From Klebsiella quasivariicola (lineage in GTDB: Bacteria > Pseudomonadota > Gammaproteobacteria > Enterobacterales > Enterobacteriaceae), in contig NZ_CP022824.1 of the NCBI RefSeq assembly GCF_002269255.1, positions 62,001 to 126,000 on the forward strand: a stretch of DNA of 64,000 bases, read 5' to 3'. Below are positions 17,540-25,769 of the stretch, piece by piece. The notes under the pieces were generated by a model. That model saw nothing but the letters and a program-made list of their open reading frames with translations, had not been told where the DNA came from and ran no database searches. A program made the translations under genes and the position numbers. Positions within the stretch are counted from its first letter, which is position 1, and each line of letters begins with the position of its first letter.

Positions 17540-17937
17540 TTACAGGCGCACCTCTCCTGCGCTTGCCAGCAAATGTCGGCGGGCCATCCATAGGTTCGAC
17601 AGGGCAAACAGCGTCACCAGTTGTGCAGTGTTCTTCACCAGCCCTCGGAAACGTACCTTGGTGTAGCCGAACTGCCGCTTGATCACGCGAAACGGGGGCT
17701 CTACCTTCGCTCGCACTTGCGCCTTGGCCTTCTCGATCTTGCGCTTGGCTTTGTACAGGGCGCTGCGTTTATCGAGCATCTTGTAGGTGCTGCGGCGTGC
17801 TGCGACCTGCCAGATCACTTCTCGGTCGGCATGCTCGGAGCGCTTTTCGACGCCTGTGTAGCCGTCATCGGCGCAGACGACGTTCTCGTCGCCGTGCAGC
17901 AGTTTGTCGACCTGGGTGACATCCGCCACGGTGGCTT
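17540..17937 (-). pseudogene. IS5-family transposase, C-terminal fragment
   Basis: The frame encodes about 130 C-terminal residues of an IS5-group transposase (DVTQVDKLLHG, then CADDGYTGVEKR with the second catalytic Asp, then PFRVIKRQFGY with the Glu position replaced by Arg-Val context, and RFRGLVKNTAQL). Homology stops near 17937, where the IS110-family element begins, so that element probably interrupted it. The N-terminal part is absent. Confidence 0.8.
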
Positions 17938-17939
17938 GT

Positions 17940-18159
17940 ATCTAACAGTTTGTGGTGATTAGCTACCACCACTGAAGCAGAGTGAGCCGCCCCCTTCCCT
18001 TAAGGTCAGAAAAGTCGGCACCGCTGAACCTTGATTTGCAGCACATGGCCCTCCGCTTCACCTTTCACGCCAGCACATCAGGTTGAACGGTTATCGGGAG
18101 CTCGACTCCGTATGTACAAGGCGAACAGGCGTGACGGTTTATGTGAGAGGAGTTTGACC
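17940..18159 (+). ncRNA. Candidate bridge RNA region of the IS110-family element
   Basis: IS110-group elements are known to encode a structured guide (bridge) RNA in the non-coding stretch before the transposase. Here about 220 bp without an ORF fill that place. Visible local pairing is modest, for example GTGGT (17952-17956) with ACCAC (17965-17969). I infer the RNA from position and family, not from a folded structure. Confidence 0.4.
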
Positions 18160-19155
18160 ATGTTTCCAGTCGGCATTGACGTAAGTAAAAACACCCTGGA
18201 TCTTTGCATGCTTTATGACGGTATCAAAGGACGCATAAAAACCCGTAACATCCAGAATAACAGACATTCAGTTGAAAATATTCTTCGCTGGCTCAGGCTT
18301 CAACATTGCAGTCCGGAAGATGTTCATGTGGTAATGGAAGCTACCGGTGTTTATCACGAACGGCTGGCCACTGAATTACATGATGCCGGTTTCCGGGTTT
18401 CTCTGGCCAACCCTCACCGTAGTCGGGAGTTTGCGCGTGGCATGGGAATCATGACAAAAACGGATAAGGTGGATGCGTATATGCTGGCCTGTTACGCATT
18501 CCTTAAGAAGCCACACCGCTGGGAGCCGCCGGCACCCGAAATCAGATATCTCGGTGCACTCCTGCGACGGCGGGATGTTCTGCTGGGTGATGCCCTGCGT
18601 GAGGAGAACAGGCTGGAAAAATACCTGTCGACAGACACACCTGCAGATATTATCAGTTCCTGCAGGCGTATGGCGCAGCTTCTGCGCGAGGAGGTAAGTA
18701 ATATCGAGCGGCAGATAAAAGCACATATCAAAGCCAGCCCTGCACTGAGGCGTGATTATACACTGCTGACCTCAATTAAATCGGTTGGTCCCCAGCTGGG
18801 GATGCATATGCTGGTCGTGCTTCGCAGCCATAACTTTGTATCGGCTGAGCAGGCTGCCGCCTTTCTGGGCGTGGTGCCGATCGAGAAACGCTCAGGCACA
18901 TCGGTCCGGCGCCGGCCGCGGATGTCGAAAATCGGCCCCCCTCAGTTGAGAGCGAAGCTTTACATGTCCGCCCTGTGCGGAAAAATCTACAATAAGCGAA
19001 TGCGTAATATTTACGATGAGATGTGCCTGCGGGGTAAACCTAAAATGGTGGCCATTGGCGCGCTGATGCGGAAACTGGTGCACTGGTGTTATGGCGTCCT
19101 GAAGACCGGAACCGTTTTTAATGACGAAGACCTGAAACCGGTACTGTCAACCTGA
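18160..19155 (+). CDS. IS110-family transposase/recombinase
   Basis: A 331-residue enzyme. The N-terminal RuvC-like DEDD domain is visible: GIDVSKNTLDL, then VVMEATGVYHE, then KTDKVDAYMLA. A coiled linker follows, then the Tnp20 domain (LTSIKSVGPQLG, with FVSAEQAAAFLGVVP), whose catalytic serine lies in the RSGTSVRR segment. The ATG at 18160 has GAGAGGAG before it; an upstream in-frame extension would run into the non-coding end. It appears intact. Confidence 0.92.
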   Translation: MFPVGIDVSKNTLDLCMLYDGIKGRIKTRNIQNNRHSVENILRWLRLQHCSPEDVHVVMEATGVYHERLATELHDAGFRVSLANPHRSREFARGMGIMTKTDKVDAYMLACYAFLKKPHRWEPPAPEIRYLGALLRRRDVLLGDALREENRLEKYLSTDTPADIISSCRRMAQLLREEVSNIERQIKAHIKASPALRRDYTLLTSIKSVGPQLGMHMLVVLRSHNFVSAEQAAAFLGVVPIEKRSGTSVRRRPRMSKIGPPQLRAKLYMSALCGKIYNKRMRNIYDEMCLRGKPKMVAIGALMRKLVHWCYGVLKTGTVFNDEDLKPVLST

Positions 19156-19471
19156 CTATACCAGGCTGGCATTAAACACAAGGTAATGCTCACTGCAATA
19201 AGTGAGCGCAGTCCGTTATGAGCGAACAGCGGAAGTTCGGAATGCATACTTACTACGATGCATGTTAAGCAATGGGGAGCAGGTCAGACGGGCAGCTATG
19301 AACGAGAAGCAGAGGTTCACAATTGGTGATGGCATTACGAACGTTGCGATATATTGATCAACGGCACGCTAGTCACCTGTAACATACCGATAGATATGTT
19401 GTATCATTGTTTCTATAGGAAAAATCTGCTTTGAAGAAGTTGCTGGGCGTGATTATTTGCATTGAAAGGTG
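19156..19471. other. Spacer holding the IS110 right end, an IS3-end relic and the hxs leader
   Basis: There is no gene. AATGGGGAGCAGGTCA at 19271-19286 resembles the terminal repeat of the IS3-family element at 47278-47293. Upstream of hxsD is an inverted repeat AACATA (19381-19386) / TATGTT (19395-19400), a possible operator or part of a promoter. I cannot fix a transcription start. Confidence 0.4.
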
Positions 19472-19750
19472 ATGGCAATGTGCGAAAGGACGTTTGAAAA
19501 AGAACTTTATTCTGAGTGGGTTATACGCAATAGCCTATACTGGATGACTCCACTTACTCGATGGAAACTCCTTGAGGAGTTGTCCTCTTGGACGATCTCT
19601 TTTGAAAACGATAGTCCCGAATGCCTCTATGAATTCGAGAGACTGCTGAATGATTACGCTTTGCGAGAAAAGCTACAGCATAAAACAGGGGCGTTGAGAG
19701 ATTCTATTGTCCATAAAGTGCTTCGCAGCGTAGATGAAAGGCTTTCGTAA
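19472..19750 (+). CDS. hxsD: HxsD, small protein of the His-Xaa-Ser system
   Basis: A 92-residue protein with the signature LLNDYALRE (about residues 61-69) that marks the HxsD family. It always accompanies two radical SAM enzymes and an HxS-repeat protein. Its function is unknown; a role as a peptide-recognition or scaffold subunit for the maturases is a guess. The start could be GTG 19469, ATG 19472 or ATG 19478; the AAAGG at 19464-19468 fits 19478 best. Its stop overlaps the hxsB start (TAATG). Confidence 0.85.
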   Translation: MAMCERTFEKELYSEWVIRNSLYWMTPLTRWKLLEELSSWTISFENDSPECLYEFERLLNDYALREKLQHKTGALRDSIVHKVLRSVDERLS

Positions 19751-21138
19751 TGGAATTGATGCCATTCAATTTTGACAGATTGCCTAATGGACGGGTTTTT
19801 ATAAGCAACCTCGCAGGCTTTCATCACTTCATTAATGAGCAAGAGCTGCTTGATCTTTCTGATGAGCAAATCAGTGCGGAGCAATCAAACCCACTAGAAA
19901 GCAAGCTGTTCATAACCAACGAAAGCTCATCAGCTATTGCTCCCTATGCTTTAAGTTCTGCTTTTGCAAAAAGATTGATGAATGAACTGGCGATCAGGCC
20001 AATTTTCATGATTGTGCCCACATTGCGTTGCGACCATACCTGCAAGTATTGTCAGGTCAGTAGAGCTTCAGTGAACGCCTCTGGTTATGATCTAGATCCC
20101 GATCTCATCCCTCATATCATTTCGACTATCAAAAAACTATCGATACCACCTTACAAGATAGAGATACAGGGTGGAGAGCCACTCTTGCGGTTCGATTTAA
20201 TTCAGTCTATCTATGAGCAATGTACTGAAACGTTGGGAAGCTCCGATTTTGAGATGGTGATAGCATCAAGCCTGTCTGTCTTGAATGAGGATATGCTTCA
20301 ATGGTCGAGAGGCAGGAACATAACGTTCTCTGTTTCGCTTGATGGTGAGGAGGTTGTTCACAACAGTAATCGAATTCTTGGTCATGGGCTTGCTTACAGT
20401 AGAACAGTATCAGGAGTAGAGGCTATCAAACGGTCTTTAGGCGCTGGTCGCGTTGCAACGGTTACTACAGTTACTAAAGATCTTATCAGGCATCCTGAAT
20501 CGATTGTCCAGGCTCACTTGTCTCTTGGCCTCAAGGACATGTTTATCCGACCTGTTAGTCCCTATGGGTTTGCACAAAAAGCATCGTTCACATTTTCTAT
20601 GGAGGAATACTTCAGTTTCTATGCCTCGTTGATAGATGAAATCCTTAAGATGAATAATGAAGGGATAAGGGTTGTGGAACATTCGGCCTCCATTCATCTG
20701 AAAAGGATCTTCAATCCCGGCTTTAGTGGTTATGCGGATTTAAAGTCGCCAAGCGGGGTCGTGCTTAACAGTATTCTTTTCAATTATGACGGTCGAGTAT
20801 ATGGTAGCGATGAGAGCCGTATGTTGCAGAAGGTGAACCCTGAAACGGAGTTCAGTGCGGGTGAGGTTAAAACGCTATCATTTTCTAAGAGTCCTTACTA
20901 TAACGCAGTGTTGAGTTCATCGTTCAATTTTGCTCTGCCGGGTTGTGATACATGTGCATATCAACCATTTTGCGGTGCAGATCCATGCCAGAACATAAGT
21001 GTACAGGGTGAGCCTGTCGGTGATAGGAGTCGTTCAACGTTTTGTCAGTATCACAAGGGGATGTTCAGGTATCTGATGAACTGCATCTCAGAAGGTGGTC
21101 CGAAGGCTGAGATGCTAAAAGGATGGGCATATGTCTGA
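19750..21138 (+). CDS. hxsB: HxsB, radical SAM/SPASM maturase of the His-Xaa-Ser system
   Basis: A 462-residue enzyme expected to modify a peptide by radical chemistry. The radical SAM cluster motif is Cys94-x3-Cys98-x2-Cys101 (RCDHTCKYC). An IQGGEPLLR glycine motif for SAM binding follows, then a SPASM-type C-terminus with Cys399, 402, 408, 413, 432 and 445 for auxiliary iron-sulfur clusters. Radical SAM/SPASM enzymes mature ribosomally made peptides, for example by making thioether or C-C links. The ATG overlaps the hxsD stop, and the end overlaps hxsC by 8 bases. AT-rich codon use sets it apart from its neighbours. Confidence 0.92.
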   Translation: MELMPFNFDRLPNGRVFISNLAGFHHFINEQELLDLSDEQISAEQSNPLESKLFITNESSSAIAPYALSSAFAKRLMNELAIRPIFMIVPTLRCDHTCKYCQVSRASVNASGYDLDPDLIPHIISTIKKLSIPPYKIEIQGGEPLLRFDLIQSIYEQCTETLGSSDFEMVIASSLSVLNEDMLQWSRGRNITFSVSLDGEEVVHNSNRILGHGLAYSRTVSGVEAIKRSLGAGRVATVTTVTKDLIRHPESIVQAHLSLGLKDMFIRPVSPYGFAQKASFTFSMEEYFSFYASLIDEILKMNNEGIRVVEHSASIHLKRIFNPGFSGYADLKSPSGVVLNSILFNYDGRVYGSDESRMLQKVNPETEFSAGEVKTLSFSKSPYYNAVLSSSFNFALPGCDTCAYQPFCGADPCQNISVQGEPVGDRSRSTFCQYHKGMFRYLMNCISEGGPKAEMLKGWAYV

Positions 21139-22243
21139 GGTTATTAGGAACGATATCTTTCATTTTGCTTCAAAAAAGAATGTGCCCACGGGGTTCTATC
21201 GGTTATGCAAACAAAAACCAATGAACCCTTTATTCTTTTTACCCAATTTACTGGTAGTTGCTGAAGGCAATAATGATGCCATTCAACCATGCTTTGATTT
21301 CTCTGTTATTAGCACTGAATTATATGAGTCAATTGAAGATGGAGATATTGGGATAATCAACAATGGCAATATGATACGCGTAATTCTGTCCCGCAGAGCC
21401 AATCATAATACTGTCTTAGTAACGGAACGCTGCAATAACTTGTGTCTGTTTTGTTCGCAGCCACCTAAGAAATCAAATGATGACTGGCTACTTACCCAAT
21501 CAGCTCTTGCTATAGCTTCATTTGGTTTGGATGGAGTTGTTGGGGTCAGCGGTGGAGAACCTTTGCTGTATGGAGATGATTTCCTTCACTTCATTGATTT
21601 TATCATCGAGAATTCACCAGATACTGCTTTGCATGTTTTAACAAACGGACGCAAATTTTCTGATATCAACTTTACTCAGGAAATGGCAAAGCGAAGCAAA
21701 AAGATAAAAATCACCTTTGGTATCCCGCTCTACTCATCAAGACCACTTGTGCATGATCATCTGGTAGGGAATGATGGCGCATTTAATGAAACGGTTAAGG
21801 GATTAATTAATGCAGGAAACTCAGGGATTAATATCGAACTTAGAGTTATTCCGACACTGGCTAACTATACAGAATTGGATGATATTGTAGAGTTCGTTGG
21901 CCGTGTGTTCTCCAACATCAATCAGATTTCCCTTATGGGGCTGGAATCTATCGGTTGGGCACGAAAGAACTGGTCAACAATCTTCATTGAGCACAGCAGT
22001 TATAGTGAGAAAATAATCTCCGCCATAGACGCTGCGCACAGGTCAGGTATACCTCTAACAATTTTTAATTATCCTTTGTGTCATCTTCCCGAAAGAGCTT
22101 GGGAGCTTGCTGCTCAGTCGATCTCTGATTGGAAAAATTACTATCCTAAAGAATGTGATGAATGCACTCAGAAGTCTTCCTGTACTGGTTATTTCAGTTC
22201 CTCAACAGGCCGTTTTCATCAACCACCGAGACCAATTTTATGA
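21131..22243 (+). CDS. hxsC: HxsC, second radical SAM protein of the His-Xaa-Ser system
   Basis: A 370-residue radical SAM protein with Cys101-x3-Cys105-x2-Cys108 (RCNNLCLFC) and a GVSGGEPLLYG motif. The N-terminal 90 residues precede the barrel and are poorly characterised. The C-terminal region has a further Cys set (CDECTQKSSC) that could hold an extra cluster. It pairs with HxsB; two different radical SAM enzymes acting on one short substrate suggests two successive modifications. Its stop overlaps the hxsA start (ATGA). Confidence 0.9.
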   Translation: MSEVIRNDIFHFASKKNVPTGFYRLCKQKPMNPLFFLPNLLVVAEGNNDAIQPCFDFSVISTELYESIEDGDIGIINNGNMIRVILSRRANHNTVLVTERCNNLCLFCSQPPKKSNDDWLLTQSALAIASFGLDGVVGVSGGEPLLYGDDFLHFIDFIIENSPDTALHVLTNGRKFSDINFTQEMAKRSKKIKITFGIPLYSSRPLVHDHLVGNDGAFNETVKGLINAGNSGINIELRVIPTLANYTELDDIVEFVGRVFSNINQISLMGLESIGWARKNWSTIFIEHSSYSEKIISAIDAAHRSGIPLTIFNYPLCHLPERAWELAAQSISDWKNYYPKECDECTQKSSCTGYFSSSTGRFHQPPRPIL

Positions 22244-22875
22244 AAAAATTTAATTTTGCTGCTCTACTTCCGGGATTTTTGGCGCTCAATAATTCTGTAT
22301 GGGCAAGTGATTCATCCACCGGAGCAAGTGATTTGCCTGGTATGACCCTTAATGAACATGATTTAGTGATAGCCCCACTTAACACCGAAGTTCCATTCTA
22401 CATTGCAGGGCATCGCAGTCATAGCTCCCATCGAAGCCATAGTTCTCACCGATCATCATCAGGTGGCGGGTACTATGGTGGCAGCACTCCTTATTATCCA
22501 AAAACATACAGCTCACCAAGCTCATCTGAGTCTTCAAGTTCAGGAACAAGTTCCTCATCGTCCTCTTCCTCTGTGCGTTCGCTTCGTTCTAACGACAATA
22601 ACAACTCTACTACTACGAATTCTGTTGGAACTACAGAAGCTAACCGTGCAAGTAATGGGCTGACTTCTGGTACAGAGAAGCGTAAGCGCTTAATCATGCG
22701 GGTTCAATTCGCTTTGCTGGACAAAGGTTATTACAACGGGAATATTGACGGCATAATGGGGCCTTCCACAAGGCAGTCCATAAAAAATTATCGCATTGCG
22801 AACGGACTACCAACACCTGCAACTGAAACGCTGGATACTCAATTATTGAACTCGTTAAATATTTTGGCTCGTTAA
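22240..22875 (+). CDS. hxsA: HxsA, exported His-Xaa-Ser repeat protein, presumed substrate
   Basis: A 211-residue protein. Residues 1-23 form a signal peptide ending in WAS. Residues 58-72 are five tandem triplets HRS-HSS-HRS-HSS-HRS. A Gly/Tyr/Ser-rich stretch (75-130) follows, including seven serines in a row. Residues about 146-211 form a peptidoglycan-binding domain (LIMRVQFALLDKGYYNG, IDGIMGPSTRQSI). The likely picture is an exported, cell-wall-binding protein whose HxS tract is modified by HxsB/HxsC. The ATG at 22240 overlaps the hxsC stop, and the signal peptide supports this start. Confidence 0.88.
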   Translation: MKKFNFAALLPGFLALNNSVWASDSSTGASDLPGMTLNEHDLVIAPLNTEVPFYIAGHRSHSSHRSHSSHRSSSGGGYYGGSTPYYPKTYSSPSSSESSSSGTSSSSSSSSVRSLRSNDNNNSTTTNSVGTTEANRASNGLTSGTEKRKRLIMRVQFALLDKGYYNGNIDGIMGPSTRQSIKNYRIANGLPTPATETLDTQLLNSLNILAR

Positions 22876-23339
22876 ATCTCAGTGGGGCATAAAATGAAAA
22901 GTAATAAATTGCATTAGTCGCGTGCACACTATTGGTCACTAAGAGCAAGCAACGTCCGTGAACCACTCCCCATAAATTAAGATATTGCGATGTTATCAAT
23001 GTCCGCTTCTGGCACAAAGCAGACGTTAAGACTTACAGCATCGGGAAACTTCTGGATGCCGCGTCAGCGGCATGGAGGCGCCAGATGAGGTTACATGTGT
23101 CTGTGGCGTCAAATGGCGCCGAAAGCCCGGCGTAGCCGGTTACCGGGCTATAAATTCTGCCACCCTACCCCCTGCCCTGATTAGCCTTAACCATCTAACA
23201 GCAATGAAGAAGTCAAAGTAATCCCTTTTAACCCCGGTGAGCGGGCTTTACGGCGTTTACGACGTAAAGGGCGTGATTTCCGGGGCCTTAGCGGCGGCAG
23301 CTTGCTGCTGACGCTTAGGGGGATGTTCTTCAGTTATTT
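22876..23339. other. Non-coding spacer with several strong hairpins
   Basis: No convincing gene in 460 bp. Hairpins: ATGCCGC (23056-23062) with GCGGCAT (23067-23073) over a 4-base loop, and AGCCCGG (23124-23130) with CCGGGCT (23143-23149). The second competes with an inner CCGGC-GTA-GCCGG stem at 23127-23139. Its start may hold the hxs transcript end. The rest resembles structured plasmid backbone DNA of unknown role. Confidence 0.5.
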
Positions 23340-23431
23340 GTAAGCGTACAGCGTGAACCGTCTGGTCATAATCTGAAGCATCCGACAAAGTGGTGTCCAC
23401 CAAATAAGTAGTGGGAACCAAAGTGTCAGAT

Positions 23432-23809
23432 ATGCAGAAAAATATGACTCCCGGCAGGCGTAAAGGCTGCCCTAATTATTCTCCTGAGTTTAAACAGCAA
23501 CTCGTTGCTGCCTCCTGCGAACCCGGGATATCCATCTCAAAACTGGCGCTTGAAAATGGCATTAATGCCAATCTGCTCTTTAAATGGCGCCAGCAGTGGC
23601 GCGAGGGAAAGCTGCTATTACCTTCCTCTGAGAGTCCTCAGTTACTTCCTGTGACTCTCGATGCCACCGCCGTACAACCAGAACCGCCCGCTGAGGACTC
23701 AGAGCTCAGCATCTGCTGTGAGGTAACGTTCCGGCACGGGACACTCCGCCTCAACGGCACTGTCAGCGAAAAGCTTCTGACTCTGCTGATACTGGAACTG
23801 AAGCGATGA
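23432..23809 (+). CDS. IS66-family TnpA (OrfA)
   Basis: A 125-residue accessory protein of IS66 elements. Residues 1-60 form a helix-turn-helix (PEFKQQLVAASCEPGISISK, then NANLLFKWRQQW), and the C-terminus is acidic. It may start at GTG 23411 or ATG 23432; the latter is preferred as the first ATG. It overlaps tnpB by 4 bases. Confidence 0.82.
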   Translation: MQKNMTPGRRKGCPNYSPEFKQQLVAASCEPGISISKLALENGINANLLFKWRQQWREGKLLLPSSESPQLLPVTLDATAVQPEPPAEDSELSICCEVTFRHGTLRLNGTVSEKLLTLLILELKR

Positions 23810-24153
23810 TCCCGCTACCAACAGGCATCAAAATCTGGCTGGTTGCCGGTATTACCGATATGAGAAACGGCTTCAACGGGCTGGCTGCAAAAGTGCAGAC
23901 GGCGCTGAAAGACGAACCGATGTCCGGCCATGTCTTCATCTTCCGGGGCCGCAGCGGCAGTCAGGTTAAACTTCTGTGGTCCACCGGCGACGGGCTGTGC
24001 CTGCTGACCAAACGGCTGGAGCGCGGGCGCTTCGCCTGGCCGTCAGCTCGCGATGGCAAAGTGTTCCTGACCCCGGCGCAGCTGGCAATGCTGCTGGAAG
24101 GCATCGACTGGCGACAGCCGAAGCGGTTGCTGACCTCCCTGACCATGCTGTAG
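23806..24153 (+). CDS. IS66-family TnpB (OrfB, IS66 Orf2-like)
   Basis: A 115-residue protein of the IS66 Orf2 family, full length, with the typical core VAGITDMRNGFNGLAAKV, GHVFIFRGRSG and RGRFAWP. This is not the RNA-guided TnpB of IS605. Its role in IS66 transposition is needed but unclear. A second, 5'-altered copy is at 34330-34674. Confidence 0.88.
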   Translation: MIPLPTGIKIWLVAGITDMRNGFNGLAAKVQTALKDEPMSGHVFIFRGRSGSQVKLLWSTGDGLCLLTKRLERGRFAWPSARDGKVFLTPAQLAMLLEGIDWRQPKRLLTSLTML

Positions 24154-24202
24154 GCTTCTTTATCCTGGTTGTCGCAGAATAAGCCTGGTAAAATGCTGGC
24201 TT

Positions 24203-24550
24203 ATGAATGACATCTCTTCTGACGACATCCTTCTGCTGAAACAGCGCCTTGCCGAACAGGAAGCGCTGAACCGTGCCCTGCTGGAAAAGCTGGCAGACCG
24301 GGAGCGCGAAATAGACCATCTGCAGGCGCAGCTGGATAAACTTCGCCGGATGAACTTCGGCAGCCGTTCCGAAAAAGTCTCCCGCCGTATCGCACAAATG
24401 GAAGCCGATCTGAACCGGCTTCAGAAAGAGAGCGATACGCTGACCGGTCGGGTGGATGACCCGGCAGTACAGCGCACTCTGCGTCAGACCCGCACCCGCA
24501 AACCGTTCCCCGAATCACTCCCCCGCGATGAAAAACGCCTGCGGCTGTAA
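24203..24550 (+). pseudogene. IS66-family TnpC transposase, N-terminal fragment
   Basis: The first 115 residues of the DDE transposase remain: a leucine-zipper-like coil (LAEQEALNRALLEKLADRER) and the RRMNFGSRSEK motif. They end at PRDEKRLRL where an IS3-family element joins at 24546. The catalytic domain is lost. Confidence 0.85.
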
Positions 24551-24561
24551 GCACCCCTGCT

Positions 24562-25368
24562 TCAGTTCCATGCACTTTTTGAGAGTTCCGGTTTTTCAGC
24601 CATCAGCCGGTACTCTTCCGGTGTCAGGTTATTCAGGGATTCATGAGGCCGCTCGTTGTTATATTCCATCAGCCAGCGCTCGGTAATTTCCCGTGCTTCA
24701 TTCAGTGTTCTGAACAGGTAAAAATCCAGGATTTCTGTCCGGTATGTTCGGTTGAACCGTTCGATAAAAGCATTTTGTGTCGGCTTACCCGGCTTGATAA
24801 ATTCGAGCTGTACGCCATGTTCTTCGGCCCATTGTGCCAGCGCCAGCGAGACCAGCTCTGGCCCGTTGTCCATCCGCATTTTCAGCGGGTAGCCGCGGTT
24901 TGCCACGATCCTGTCCAGCACCCGGATGACTCGCTGAGCCGGGATATTCAGGTCGATTTCTATCGCCAGTGCTTCACGGTTAAAATCATCCACCACATTA
25001 AAGGTTCGGAAGCGTCTGCCGCAGACCAGCGCGTCGTGCATAAAATCGATGGACCAGCTCTGGTTTAACGCTTGCGGTGTCGCCAGTGGTGCGGGATTAC
25101 GCACAGGCAGCCGCTGTTTTCCCTTGCGGCGAAAATTCAGTTTCAGCAGGCAGTAAATCCGGTGAACACGTTTATGGTTCCAGGTATTACCCTGCCTGCG
25201 CAGCAGCTGGAACAGTTTCTTAAAACCGTAGCGCGGATAGCGTTCTGCCAGCTCAGTCAGCGCGTGGATCACTGGTTCATCATGCCGGGTATCGGGCTGA
25301 TAAAAATACACCGTCCTGCTCAGCGATAACGTCCTGCAGGCCTGGCGTAAACTCATGGCAAATTGCAC
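24562..25368 (-). CDS. IS3-family transposase OrfB
   Basis: 268 residues with an HTH_21 segment (PRYGFKKLFQLLRRQG) and an rve core. The DDE triad is D in WSIDFMHD, D in RMDNGPEL and E in NAFIERFNR. In IS3 elements OrfB is made as a fusion with OrfA by -1 frameshifting; its frame is open a little further upstream. It appears intact. Confidence 0.87.
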   Translation of the reverse strand: MQFAMSLRQACRTLSLSRTVYFYQPDTRHDEPVIHALTELAERYPRYGFKKLFQLLRRQGNTWNHKRVHRIYCLLKLNFRRKGKQRLPVRNPAPLATPQALNQSWSIDFMHDALVCGRRFRTFNVVDDFNREALAIEIDLNIPAQRVIRVLDRIVANRGYPLKMRMDNGPELVSLALAQWAEEHGVQLEFIKPGKPTQNAFIERFNRTYRTEILDFYLFRTLNEAREITERWLMEYNNERPHESLNNLTPEEYRLMAEKPELSKSAWN

Positions 25369-25406
25369 CGTCAGATAGCTGACGAGTTCACGCTTTATCG
25401 CTGGTT

Positions 25407-25673
25407 TTAAAGCTTTTTTTCGATGACGTCTTTAAGTGCCCGGCACTCAAGGCTGAGATCAGCAAACATCTGTTTTAAACGTCGATTCTCATCCTCAAGA
25501 TCTTTGATTTTTTTAATATCGGCCGCTTCCATCCCGCCATATTTCGCCTTCCAGTTGTAATAGCTGGCTTCCGAAATAGCGGCCTCACGGCACACATCCT
25601 TGACGGTACGTCCGGCTTCGACGGACTTCAGAACGGCGATGATCTGGTGTTCAGTGAATCGGATCTTACGCAT
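25407..25673 (-). CDS. IS3-family OrfA
   Basis: 88 residues: an HTH domain (RFTEHQIIAVLKSVEAGRTV, YYNWKAKYGGM) and a leucine-zipper coil (LEDENRRLKQMFADL). MRKIRF at 25673 is preceded by a good GGAG; an in-frame extension to 25694 is less likely. It ends close to OrfB in a different frame, as usual for IS3 frameshift pairs. Confidence 0.85.
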   Translation of the reverse strand: MRKIRFTEHQIIAVLKSVEAGRTVKDVCREAAISEASYYNWKAKYGGMEAADIKKIKDLEDENRRLKQMFADLSLECRALKDVIEKKL

Positions 25674-25769
25674 AGCGATCTCCTCAGGGGACATTATCAG
25701 TATGTCGGAAGATCTCTAAAAGTGAATGGTTCGTTTTGCCGGGATACTTACAGCCAGAAATAATGAGTC

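Larger units (their letters stand above)
17940..19250 (+). mobile_element. IS110-family insertion sequence
   Basis: A complete transposase gene lies with about 220 bp of non-coding DNA before it and about 100 bp after it. The IS5-family fragment ends close to 17937, marking the left side. IS110 elements lack classical inverted repeats and make no target duplication, so both ends given here are approximate. Confidence 0.65.
23340..24545 (+). mobile_element. IS66-family element, left part, interrupted by an IS3-family insertion
   Basis: The left end begins GTAAGCG at 23340, as in IS66-family terminal repeats. It carries tnpA, tnpB and the start of tnpC. tnpC is cut at 24545 by another IS, and its remainder is not found anywhere in the window. 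Confidence 0.8.
24546..25752 (-). mobile_element. IS3-family insertion sequence inserted in IS66 tnpC
   Basis: Bounded by imperfect inverted ends that both begin TGTAAG (24546-24551 and complement at 25747-25752), giving 1207 bp, normal for IS3. The flanks lack a target duplication; on the left is IS66 DNA and on the right an IS21 fragment. The right flank was therefore replaced after insertion. Confidence 0.8.

Noticed and set aside
22411..22455. HxS-coding tandem repeat taken as a CRISPR or iteron array
   Set aside because: Units are 9 bp, degenerate at third positions and in frame, so it is a protein-level repeat. No CRISPR array was found in the window.
23806..24153. TnpB here as an RNA-guided nuclease with omega RNA
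   Set aside because: The name is shared, but this is the 115-residue IS66 Orf2-like protein without a RuvC domain.
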